Assembly (NCBI RefSeq): GCF_000022205.1
Contig: NC_012029.1
Coordinates: 1,488,001-1,552,000 of the forward strand
Direction of reading: 5' to 3'
Length of the DNA: 64,000 nt
From: Halorubrum lacusprofundi ATCC 49239
GTDB taxonomy: Archaea; Halobacteriota; Halobacteria; Halobacteriales; Haloferacaceae
Below, piece after piece: positions 8,730 through 15,775 of this stretch. The translations under genes were made by a program, and so were the position numbers. Positions within the stretch are counted from its first letter, which is position 1. Each line of letters opens with the position of its first letter. The notes under the pieces are model-generated. The model ran no database searches, was not told the origin of the DNA, and saw only the letters and a program-made list of their open reading frames with translations.

Positions 8730-9386
8730 TTAGCTGTAGCGCTCCTCGTTCCACGGGTTCGCGGTGTCGCTGTAGCCGCGCTTCTCCCAGTAGCCGAGTT
8801 CCTTCTCCGTGAGGAACTCGACGCCCGAGACCCATTTGGCCCCCTTATACGCGTACTTGTGCGGCGTGACGACCCGAATTGGCCCACCGTGGTCCGCTGG
8901 GAGGTCGTCGCCGTCGAATCCGTACGCGAACAGCACGCCCTTGCGGGCGCACTCCTCCAGCGAGAGGTTCGTCGTGTAGCCATCGAGCGCGTGGAACAGG
9001 ACGTGCTCGGCGTCATCGTGTACGCCCGCGCGGTCGACGATCTCCTCGAACTCAACTCCGGTGAACGCGCAGTCGAACTTGCTCCAGCCGGTCACGCAGT
9101 GGAAGTCCTGCCGCTGGGTCACCGAGGGGAGATCGCGGAACGCGGACAGCGAGTACGAGAGCGGCTCCTCGATCGCGCCCCAGACCTCGAACTCGAACGT
9201 CTCGGGGTCCCACGAGGGCGTCCCGCTCTTCGAGAGCACCGGAAACCGGTCGGTCTCGCGCTGTCCCGGCGGGAGTCGCTCGTTCCCGTACTCGCGGTAG
9301 AGATCCGTGAGATCCTCGATTGCGTCGGCATCGGTGGCGCCCGTGTCCCCGCGGGCGTCGGCGTCGGATGCGCCGGCATCGGTCAT
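8730..9386 (-). CDS. Sulfite-oxidase-like molybdopterin oxidoreductase
   Basis: 218 residues. The acidic first 25 residues are likely a disordered leader with no Tat signal. The oxidoreductase molybdopterin-binding domain is clear: FEVWGAIEEPLSYSLSAF, then DFHCVTGWSKFDCAFTGV with C97 as the expected Mo ligand, and ADHGGPIRVVTPHKYAYKGA, KWVSGVEFL. This is the short YuiH/YedY-like single-domain form, lacking the dimerisation domain of true sulfite oxidases. The substrate is unknown. Absence of an export signal suggests a cytoplasmic role. Confidence 0.85.
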   Translation of the reverse strand: MTDAGASDADARGDTGATDADAIEDLTDLYREYGNERLPPGQRETDRFPVLSKSGTPSWDPETFEFEVWGAIEEPLSYSLSAFRDLPSVTQRQDFHCVTGWSKFDCAFTGVEFEEIVDRAGVHDDAEHVLFHALDGYTTNLSLEECARKGVLFAYGFDGDDLPADHGGPIRVVTPHKYAYKGAKWVSGVEFLTEKELGYWEKRGYSDTANPWNEERYS

Positions 9387-9494
9387 GACACCCAGTACGC
9401 CCCGGCGTCACCTATGAATGTCGTTCTCGTGACGGCGACCGACGGGTACGATCTGGAGAACGATCGTAGACATATTGGAGAGTATTCACGAGTT

Positions 9495-9592
9495 GCAGTA
9501 TATAAAAGAGTTATTTGAAACTCTGGAACTTAGCTTTCAATATTGCCCGAAATCGGTTTCTAATAGCCGTAGCATCGACGCCACATTTATAT
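9495..9592 (+). promoter_or_regulatory. Two strong TATA elements upstream of the small RHH gene
   Basis: An AT-rich zone holds a TATA box at about 9499-9507 (TATATAAAAG) followed by the perfect 6-bp inverted repeat AGAGTT...AACTCT (9507-9524), and a second TATA box (ATTTATATACC) at about 9583-9592. The second is about 30-38 bp before ATG 9621 and predicts a leader of about 10 nt. The first would start a longer leader or a small RNA near 9530. The inverted repeat overlaps the end of the first TATA box and could be an operator for the RHH protein encoded downstream; that link is inference. Confidence 0.5.
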
Positions 9593-9620
9593 ACCCATTC
9601 CCATTACTCCCGGACAGGAA

Positions 9621-9836
9621 ATGCCACAAGTAGAGATAACCGTGCCGGAGCATCTGGAAATGCAGATCGCTCAGATGGTCGAGCAGGGGGAGTTCCTCAA
9701 CCGCGAGGAGGCGGTCGAAGAGCTTCTGTCGACGGGGATAAAGGCGTTCAAGACGAGCGGTCCGCGAGACGAGGAGGACTCCGGTGGGTTCGAAGACGAG
9801 GGGATGATGGGCCACGAGGACGAGTACGTCTTCTGA
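9621..9836 (+). CDS. Small ribbon-helix-helix (CopG-like) regulator
   Basis: 71 residues. MPQVEITVPEHLEMQIAQMV, then GEFLNREEAVEELLSTGIKA, fits a ribbon-helix-helix DNA-binding fold: one beta-strand followed by two helices. The C-terminal third is a strongly acidic tail (PRDEEDSGGFEDEGMMGHED). Such short proteins dimerise and bind inverted or direct repeats; autoregulation is common. It has its own promoter region with an inverted repeat at 9507-9524. No toxin or partner gene is adjacent, so an antitoxin role is not supported. Confidence 0.75.
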   Translation: MPQVEITVPEHLEMQIAQMVEQGEFLNREEAVEELLSTGIKAFKTSGPRDEEDSGGFEDEGMMGHEDEYVF

Positions 9837-10026
9837 GACGTCGCGTCTCGCTGACGTCATGCCGTCGCGTTCGGGCCTGATTTCGGCGGTCCGTTCCGAT
9901 CCCTTCGTCGTCTCCGCGATTCCCTCCATCCCCGCGCTGTTTTCGCATCCCGGAGTCGAAATGCAATAGAAGCGTGCGTATACCCCTCAACAACGCTTAA
10001 AGGGTGTACGCCCCCTATCAAAGGGT

Positions 10027-10305
10027 ATGCACAAAGACGAGCTCCTCGAACTCCACGAACAGATGGTGACGATCATGGAGCACTTCCGCAACCACGAGAC
10101 TGTGGACGGCTCGCTTTTCGACCCCTACGACGAACTCGACGTCGACCCCTCCCACGTCCACAAATCGAAGAGCGAACACAAACACGCCGTGTTCGTCCTT
10201 GGCAACGCCCTCGCGAACGTGATGAGCGAAGATGAGTTCTCTCCCGCCGGCCGCGTCGGCAAGCGGATGAAGGAACTCGCCGACGACGCCGAAAGCAAGA
10301 TCTGA
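10027..10305 (+). CDS. UPF0058 family protein
   Basis: 92 residues. MHKDELLELHEQMVTIMEHF and the conserved DPSHVHKSKSEHKHAVFVLG identify UPF0058, a small archaeal family rich in His and Lys with a presumed helical, possibly metal-binding fold and unknown function. A TATA-like GCTTAAAGG at about 9995 is 30 bp from the ATG, suggesting a leaderless mRNA. A shorter paralogue is at 40239, sharing the signature IHKSKTDHKAAVFKL. Confidence 0.85.
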   Translation: MHKDELLELHEQMVTIMEHFRNHETVDGSLFDPYDELDVDPSHVHKSKSEHKHAVFVLGNALANVMSEDEFSPAGRVGKRMKELADDAESKI

Positions 10306-10418
10306 GCCGACAGTAGCCGGATTGGAGACCGTCTCGCGGCCGACGCAACCGCGAGAGCCAACTGTCGACGAAATCGTGACCCGCGAACGCTTAAGCGCTC
10401 GGCTGCTCCCTCATCAAC

Positions 10419-12278
10419 ATGGTCGCGGAGGCGCTTTCGTCGAACACCGTCCACCTCGTCGCTGGCGGCGCCCTTGTTGCTGTCGCGCTTGCCGTCGTGT
10501 ATCAGGCTGACCGACCGAGAGGAGCGTGGACGCGAGCGCTTCGCTCCCGCTTTCTCCTCGGCGTCCCGTGGGGGACGCTCGTCGCGATCGCCGCGGTCGT
10601 CGCGGTCTACCTGTTCGTGCAAAGCGGGCTGGAGAACCCGAACCGGCCAGTCGTGATCCCGTTCCGCTCGTGGTCGTACTTCTACCCGGAAGGAATGCTC
10701 TGGTCCGGGCTCGCGCACTCCGGGCGGAGCCACATCACCGGAAACCTCCTGTCGACGCTCGTTGCCGGCGCGCTCGCCGAGTATGCCTACGGGCACTTCC
10801 CGGACAGCCGTGAGATCGACGACGAACCCGGACCCGTGCGGTCGGCGCTGTCGTCGGCCGGTTCATCGTCTGCCACCGTCTCTCTCACGTCGCTCCCCTC
10901 CCGCGCGTCGCTCCCCTCCCGCGCATCGATCCGGAAATCGCTCGCGGTCGGGTCGGTCTCCCGCGAATCGCTCGCCACGAACCCCTACGTCCGGGCGTTC
11001 GTTGTCGTTCCGGGGGCGATGTTGTCGTTCGGCGTCCTGGCGTCGCTGTTCGCGCTCGGGCCGGTGATCGGTTTCTCGGGCGTGGTGTTCGCGCTGTGGG
11101 GGTTCGCGCTCGTCTTCTACCCGGTCACAACGATCGCCGCGCTCACGGGGGCGACGCTGGTGAACGTGACCTACGAGACGCTCCGGAACCCGGTCGTCGT
11201 CTCGGAGGCGAGCGGATCGTACGGCGCACCGAGCTGGGCGAACATCGCGATACAGGGACACGCGATCGGGCTGATCGCGGGGATCCTCGCCGCGGTGTGG
11301 CTCGTCCGGCGGAGACGCCGACGGGAGACGACCGAGTGGATCGATCCGGAATCGCGGACGAGCGCGCTCGTCGCGTTCGGCGCAATCCTGCTGTTTGGGG
11401 GGTCACGCCGGCTCTGGGCAATCTACTGGTACCTCGGGAGTGAGCGATACGAACTGTACCGCGCGATCGGGCTCGGCCTGCTCACGGTCCTCGCAGCGAT
11501 CGTCGCGCTCGCGATCGCCGGGCGCGACGAGCCGATCCGGCCGGATCTGGCGGTTCCGGAGCCGGAGACGATCAGAGACGGTGTCCGGTCTGCGACGCCC
11601 GCGGCAATTGGCCTCCTGCTGCTCGTTTCGGCACTAGCGATCGTGGCCGGGCCGGGAATCGCCCCGAATCTGGTCGCCGTCGACGACGACGAACTCCCGG
11701 GCGATCCGATCGAAGTTTCGGGGTATCAGGTGACGTACGCCGAGAACGTCGAAGACCGTGTGGTGAGCGTCGTCGAGATGGAGGCGTTCGGTCGATCGAC
11801 GAGCGTCAACACCTCCGGGGTGATCGTAGCGAACGCCGACCGGGAGATATGGACCACGGCGGTCTCGAAGGGGAACCTCGCCTTCTGGGGGTACCGCGCG
11901 GTCGACGTGGGCGGGACGGGCTGGCGCGAGACCGTCTGGGTCCAGCGCACCGGCTGGGTAGCGGCGAACGGTGGGCCGACCTACCGGGTCGATGCGGTGC
12001 GCAACGAGACGCGCTCGACGCTGTTCACGAGCGAGCCGGCGCGGGCCGAGCCACGGATAGACGGTCGGAACGTCACGGTCGCGGCCGTCGAGGGCGGGTT
12101 CGAACTGCGCGTCGAGGGCGACGGCGGAGAGACCGAGATCGCCCCACTCCCGGCGGTGAACGAGTCGGTGACACTTCGGGAAGTCACGTTCGTTCGGGAG
12201 AATAACGCGGTGTTCGCGGAGCGCAGGGAGACCCGGGTGCGGATCGCTCAGCGAGAGCGGTACGAGGGGCGGCAGTAA
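10419..12278 (+). CDS. Rhomboid-family intramembrane serine protease with C-terminal extension
   Basis: 619 residues. The rhomboid core spans roughly residues 50-300: HITGN (H105, N109) for the oxyanion region, the nucleophile in GFSG (S220), and the catalytic His in the last helix (QGHAIGLIAG, H281). Between residues 128 and 188 is an unusual soluble Ser/Arg-rich insert with a tandem SLPSRA pair. Further membrane helices follow to about residue 400, then a soluble domain of about 220 residues (ISGYQVTYAENVEDRVVSVV..., written loosely) likely facing outside. The catalytic dyad is complete, so activity is likely; the substrate is unknown. The start is supported by a TATA-like GCTTAAGCG 30 bp upstream. 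Confidence 0.85.
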   Translation: MVAEALSSNTVHLVAGGALVAVALAVVYQADRPRGAWTRALRSRFLLGVPWGTLVAIAAVVAVYLFVQSGLENPNRPVVIPFRSWSYFYPEGMLWSGLAHSGRSHITGNLLSTLVAGALAEYAYGHFPDSREIDDEPGPVRSALSSAGSSSATVSLTSLPSRASLPSRASIRKSLAVGSVSRESLATNPYVRAFVVVPGAMLSFGVLASLFALGPVIGFSGVVFALWGFALVFYPVTTIAALTGATLVNVTYETLRNPVVVSEASGSYGAPSWANIAIQGHAIGLIAGILAAVWLVRRRRRRETTEWIDPESRTSALVAFGAILLFGGSRRLWAIYWYLGSERYELYRAIGLGLLTVLAAIVALAIAGRDEPIRPDLAVPEPETIRDGVRSATPAAIGLLLLVSALAIVAGPGIAPNLVAVDDDELPGDPIEVSGYQVTYAENVEDRVVSVVEMEAFGRSTSVNTSGVIVANADREIWTTAVSKGNLAFWGYRAVDVGGTGWRETVWVQRTGWVAANGGPTYRVDAVRNETRSTLFTSEPARAEPRIDGRNVTVAAVEGGFELRVEGDGGETEIAPLPAVNESVTLREVTFVRENNAVFAERRETRVRIAQRERYEGRQ

Positions 12279-12282
12279 GAGG

Positions 12283-12906
12283 TCACGCCCACTCGATCCG
12301 GTACACTTCGGCGTCGATATCGCGGGAGGCGTCGGTGTGATGGTCGAACTGCGCCTCGATCGCGAAGTCGGCGGCGAACGCGTGGGTGACCTCACCACCG
12401 TTGTCGGCCGCGAACGCTTCGACGAACTCGCGGCTGCCGGCGTTGTGAACCGAGTAGGAGACGGCCGCAACGCGGCTCGCAGTCGCGAGGAACCCGCGAT
12501 CGGCGTTCCGGTTCCCGTTCTGTGCGCCGAACGGCGGGTTCATCAGGACGGTCACGGGGTCGGGCACGTCGAGCGGGAGCCGCGTCGCATCGCCTTGAAT
12601 CCAGTGGACGGACGCGCTCGCGGCGACCCGTCGCTCGTTTTCGATCGCGGTCGAGAGCGCGCCGCGATCAAGTTCGATCCCGAACACGCGCGCGGGACCA
12701 CGGAGGGCGGCCGCCAGCGCGAGCATTCCCGTCCCGGTGCCGAGGTCGAGAACGGTTCGGCCGTCGATGTCGCCGTGGAGATCCGCGAGATGAACGACGT
12801 GAGCCGCCAGATCCGGCGGCGTCGGGTACTGTTCGAGCGCGGCGCTAGGGGCTTCGAAACCGGCGACCACGCCAAGCTTGGTCGCGAGCGAGCGCTTCGA
12901 CGCCAT
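12283..12906 (-). CDS. METTL5-like N6-adenine RNA/DNA methyltransferase
   Basis: 207 residues from ATG 12906 (MASKRSLATKLGVVAGFEAP). SAM-binding motif I is VLDLGTGTGMLALAAAL (residues 52-68), the catalytic motif is NPPFGAQN (residues 123-130), and LEQYPTPPDLAAHV near residue 24 is typical of archaeal METTL5 homologues. The eukaryotic relative makes m6A in 18S rRNA with TRMT112; the archaeal target is presumed to be rRNA. Only 4 bp separate it from the upstream small gene, so the two are co-transcribed. Confidence 0.8.
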   Translation of the reverse strand: MASKRSLATKLGVVAGFEAPSAALEQYPTPPDLAAHVVHLADLHGDIDGRTVLDLGTGTGMLALAAALRGPARVFGIELDRGALSTAIENERRVAASASVHWIQGDATRLPLDVPDPVTVLMNPPFGAQNGNRNADRGFLATASRVAAVSYSVHNAGSREFVEAFAADNGGEVTHAFAADFAIEAQFDHHTDASRDIDAEVYRIEWA

Positions 12907-12910
12907 TCGA

Positions 12911-13312
12911 TCAGGCGGCAGACGACCCGTCGTCGACGCGAACGAGTTCGACGCCTTCGCGGCGCGCGCGCTCGGCGAGCGCCGACAACGCCGGCTCGGC
13001 CGCGTTCCGATCGGGGACTTCGTCGAGCCGGACCTCGATCCGACCGGCACCGAGGAAGGACGCGGCGCGGACAAGTTCCCGGAGCCGGTCGGCCTCGCGC
13101 TGAGTGGCAAGCGTGTCGCCGCCGTCGAACCGGGCCGCGACAGAGAGGGTTGCGGGCTGGTAGCCGCGGGCGGAGAACTCGGCTTTGAGGTCTCGGAGGT
13201 GTTCTGGCGCGGTGCTTTCGAGGTCGGCGGCGTCGACGACGATCGGTTCGATCTCGGCCGGGCGACAGCCGCGGAGCGCCGCTTTGATCCCATCGGACTG
13301 CGTCGTGCTCAT
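12911..13312 (-). CDS. Conserved haloarchaeal protein in operon with METTL5-like gene
   Basis: 133 residues, no membrane segment, no signal. The sequence alternates hydrophobic strands and charged helices (IEPIVVDAADL, YQPATLSVAARFD, AGRIEVRLDEVP, GVELVRVD), suggesting a small alpha/beta fold. I do not recognise a named family. The stop lies 4 bp before the methyltransferase start, so it may assist that enzyme or simply share its promoter. Upstream DNA carries a palindrome over the likely core promoter. Confidence 0.65.
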   Translation of the reverse strand: MSTTQSDGIKAALRGCRPAEIEPIVVDAADLESTAPEHLRDLKAEFSARGYQPATLSVAARFDGGDTLATQREADRLRELVRAASFLGAGRIEVRLDEVPDRNAAEPALSALAERARREGVELVRVDDGSSAA

Positions 13313-13324
13313 GTTTCGCTATAT

Positions 13325-13370
13325 GTATTAGTAATACAAAAGCTTTGTTGAATGTTTAGTAGTAATACAT
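13325..13370 (-). promoter_or_regulatory. Palindromic operator-like site over the operon promoter
   Basis: GTATTAGTAATAC (13325-13337) is a perfect 6+1+6 palindrome. The half AGTAATACA recurs at 13361-13370, 31 bp away or about three helical turns. The first copy is 13-25 bp upstream of the ATG at 13312 and overlaps the AT-rich DNA where a TATA box would be expected, so a repressor binding both sites would block transcription. No regulator is assigned. The remaining stretch to the IS element (13371-13517) holds nothing I can support. Confidence 0.4.
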
Positions 13371-13525
13371 CAGTGGTCATATTTCGTGTTCGCCCCAAGG
13401 GGGCTCCGGGCCTCATTCTGCAGAGCAATGAAAGAACAAAAGAATGTAGACGTACCGTACAGCGCTTGAAGAGCTGTTTTGACCGCATCTAGAGGGATCA
13501 CCGTGAGGAGTCGGACGGACTGATT

Positions 13526-14216
13526 GGTCGCGTTAAGTTTGGCGTGAATTGTGGTAGACGGCGAAGGCTTCGAGCCAATTTTGAGCTGTCTCAAGCGCGA
13601 CATTGCTGAAACTATTCGCAAACGATGATGTTCGACGTTCTATTTCCCAAAAGACACGTTCGATAGCATTCCGATTTCCATGCCGAATCACTCGGAATCG
13701 ATAGCCATCTTCAGCGAGGACTGGTCCAAGATAGTCTGCGTCATCGACGAGAAATTCCACGTCATTGAGCCTGTATCGCTGGTGTAGATCGGTCAGAAAC
13801 CATCGCGTCGTCTGTTTCGTTGTGGTCGGATAGAGGCTCACATGAAGGATTTCGTTGGTATATGGATCAACCGCGCCGTACAGCCAGAACTGCTGGCCGT
13901 GGAGGCGGATCATCTTTTCATCAACCGCGAGTTGATCCGCAGAAACCGTCGAGATCGGTTGTAGATCGGCTTTATGAACCCAGTTGTGAATAGCGACATG
14001 ACTCCGATCAACCCCAAATCTTTCGAGATGCTTACTTACCTCTCTCAGTGACATACCGGCTAAGTGACAGCGGATCCCTACTTCAATCGCCCAGCGCGGC
14101 GTTCGATCTCGCTCCACAAACGACAAGTCAATCCACGCGATACCTTCGCTGAGGCGGTCGAATTCTGCCATAGACACTCAGAACTCGTCCGCCCCATCCT
14201 CTAACTTAACGCGACC
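13526..14216 (-). mobile_element. IS6-family insertion sequence, copy 1 (691 bp)
   Basis: The ends are 14-bp perfect terminal inverted repeats (GGTCGCGTTAAGTT at each end). The element is flanked by the 8-bp direct repeat GACTGATT at 13518-13525 and 14217-14224, the duplication size expected of IS6. It contains one transposase gene whose stop codon lies in the left repeat and whose TATA-like TTAAGTTA lies in the right repeat. It looks nucleotide-identical to the copy at 37922-38612. The element sits immediately upstream of the TFB core promoter; the sequence left of the element would originally have been the upstream part of that promoter. Confidence 0.95.
13533..14177 (-). CDS. IS6-family DDE transposase
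   Basis: 214 residues, full length for the short archaeal IS6 type. An N-terminal helix-turn-helix region ([20 protein letters not shown]) precedes the DDE catalytic core: AVDEKMI (first Asp), LVDDADY (second Asp) and [11 protein letters not shown] (Glu), with about 34 residues between the last two. The frame is intact, so it may be active. The start is 39 bp from the element end and the TAA stop is inside the left repeat, an extremely compact design. Transcription runs away from the adjacent TFB gene. Confidence 0.95.
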   Translation of the reverse strand: MSMAEFDRLSEGIAWIDLSFVERDRTPRWAIEVGIRCHLAGMSLREVSKHLERFGVDRSHVAIHNWVHKADLQPISTVSADQLAVDEKMIRLHGQQFWLYGAVDPYTNEILHVSLYPTTTKQTTRWFLTDLHQRYRLNDVEFLVDDADYLGPVLAEDGYRFRVIRHGNRNAIERVFWEIERRTSSFANSFSNVALETAQNWLEAFAVYHNSRQT

Positions 14217-14224
14217 GACTGATT

Positions 14225-14265
14225 CGGACAAAGGTTTAAATGCGGCAATAACCAGAAACCTTATA
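14225..14265 (+). promoter_or_regulatory. Core promoter of the first TFB gene, truncated by the IS
   Basis: ACAAAGGTTTAAAT at 14228-14241 forms a purine-rich BRE plus TATA box. The TATA centre is about 27 bp before ATG 14266, predicting a leaderless mRNA. The IS end is 12 nt from the first A. The same sequence with one change (TTTATAT) precedes the other TFB gene at the same distance from the second IS copy. Confidence 0.7.
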
Positions 14266-15219
14266 ATGGAACGTCCGAGCCGCCAACGCCAACAAGAGCG
14301 GGAGACCGAGCGAGAGTCGGACGAAGAAACGCTCTCCTGTCCGGAGTGCGATTCGACCGAGATTGTCACCGACGCCGACCAAGAACTCGTCTGCGAGGAC
14401 TGCGGCCTGGTGCTGGACGAACGGAACATCGACCGCGGGCCGGAGTGGCGCGCGTTCAACCACTCGGAGCGGCAGTCGAAGTCGCGCGTCGGCGCCCCGA
14501 TTACCGAGACGATGCACGACAAGGGGCTGACGACGACGATCGACTGGAAGGACAAGGACGCATACGGGCGGTCACTCTCCTCGGAGAAGCGGTCGCAGAT
14601 GCACCGGCTGCGCAAGTGGCAGGAGCGCATCCGGACGAAGGACGCGGGCGAACGCAATCTCCAGTTCGCGCTCTCTGAGATCGACCGGATGGCCAGCGCG
14701 CTGGGCGTCCCGCGATCGGTACGCGAAGTCGCCTCCGTCATTTATCGACGCGCGCTGAACGAGGACCTGATCCGCGGGCGGTCGATCGAGGGCGTCTCCA
14801 CCGCTGCCCTCTACGCCGCCTGCCGGCAGGAGGGGATCCCGCGGTCGCTCGACGAGGTCGCCGACGTGTCGCGTGTCCCGCAAAAGGAGATCGGGCGCAC
14901 GTACCGCTATATCTCACAGGAACTCGGCTTAGAGCTGAAGCCGGTCGACCCGAAACAGTTCGTTCCGCGGTTCGCGTCGGCGCTCCAGCTCAGCGAGGAG
15001 GTCCAGTCGAAGGCGACGGAGATCATCGATGTCTCCGCCGAGCAGGGGCTTCTCTCCGGGAAGTCACCCACGGGATTCGCCGCGGCCGCCATCTACGCCG
15101 CCTCCCTCCTCTGTAACGAGAAGAAGACCCAGCGCGAGGTCGCCGACGTCGCGCAGGTCACCGAGGTCACCATCCGCAACCGGTATCAGGAGCAGATCGA
15201 AGCGATGGGATTCCGCTAG
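14266..15219 (+). CDS. tfb: Transcription initiation factor IIB (TFB), copy 1
   Basis: 317 residues. A charged N-terminal tail is followed by a zinc ribbon with C25, C28, C43 and C46 ([10 protein letters not shown]...CEDCG), the B-finger/linker ([20 protein letters not shown]), and two cyclin repeats ([20 protein letters not shown] and [20 protein letters not shown]). TFB binds the TBP-TATA complex and BRE and recruits RNA polymerase. Haloarchaea carry several TFBs that act as alternative general factors with overlapping regulons. This one is adjacent to an IS in its promoter, with the gene itself intact. Confidence 0.97.
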   Translation: MERPSRQRQQERETERESDEETLSCPECDSTEIVTDADQELVCEDCGLVLDERNIDRGPEWRAFNHSERQSKSRVGAPITETMHDKGLTTTIDWKDKDAYGRSLSSEKRSQMHRLRKWQERIRTKDAGERNLQFALSEIDRMASALGVPRSVREVASVIYRRALNEDLIRGRSIEGVSTAALYAACRQEGIPRSLDEVADVSRVPQKEIGRTYRYISQELGLELKPVDPKQFVPRFASALQLSEEVQSKATEIIDVSAEQGLLSGKSPTGFAAAAIYAASLLCNEKKTQREVADVAQVTEVTIRNRYQEQIEAMGFR

Positions 15220-15313
15220 GGCCGCGATCGAGTCCGTCGATCGGAGGAACAGCGCGTCTGACGCCCCGCCGTGATCGGGTTTTTAATTGGTACCGGGCGT
15301 ACCCTGCGACGAG

Positions 15314-15748
15314 ATGTACTCCCAGATCCTCGTGCCGACCGACGGCAGTCCGGCCTCGGACGCCGCGATCGAGCACGCGATCGACCTCGCCCGGCACTAC
15401 GACGCCCGCCTTCACGCCCTCTACGTCGTCGACGGCGCGGCGTACTCGACGCTCGAAGCGGGCGCCGACATCGTCGTCGAGGCGCTCGAGTCCGAAGGGA
15501 AAGAGGCCACCCGTCGCGTCGCCGACGCCGCCGCGGACGCGGGCGTCGACTCCGAGACGACGGTCGCCACGGGCACCGCCTACCGGTCAATCCGCGACTA
15601 CGTCGACGAGAACGACATCGACGTGATCGTGATGGGGACGCACGGCCGGAAGGGGCTCGACCGCTACCTGCTCGGCAGCGTCACGGAGCGGGTCGTCCGG
15701 ACCTCCGACGTGCCGGTACTGACGGTGCGCCAACCCGCCGATGAGTAG
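15314..15748 (+). CDS. Universal stress protein (UspA family)
   Basis: 144 residues from ATG 15314 (MYSQILVPTDGSPASDAAIE). The ATP-binding pattern near the C-terminus is visible as GTHGRKGLDRYLLGSVTERV followed by VPVLTV. It is a single Usp domain of normal length, presumably a cytoplasmic dimer. A TATA-like GTTTTTAATT lies about 30 bp upstream. The next gene, menE, begins 18-27 bp after the stop and may be co-transcribed. Confidence 0.9.
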   Translation: MYSQILVPTDGSPASDAAIEHAIDLARHYDARLHALYVVDGAAYSTLEAGADIVVEALESEGKEATRRVADAAADAGVDSETTVATGTAYRSIRDYVDENDIDVIVMGTHGRKGLDRYLLGSVTERVVRTSDVPVLTVRQPADE

Positions 15749-15775
15749 ACGACGCTCGCGACCACGGTGACGACG

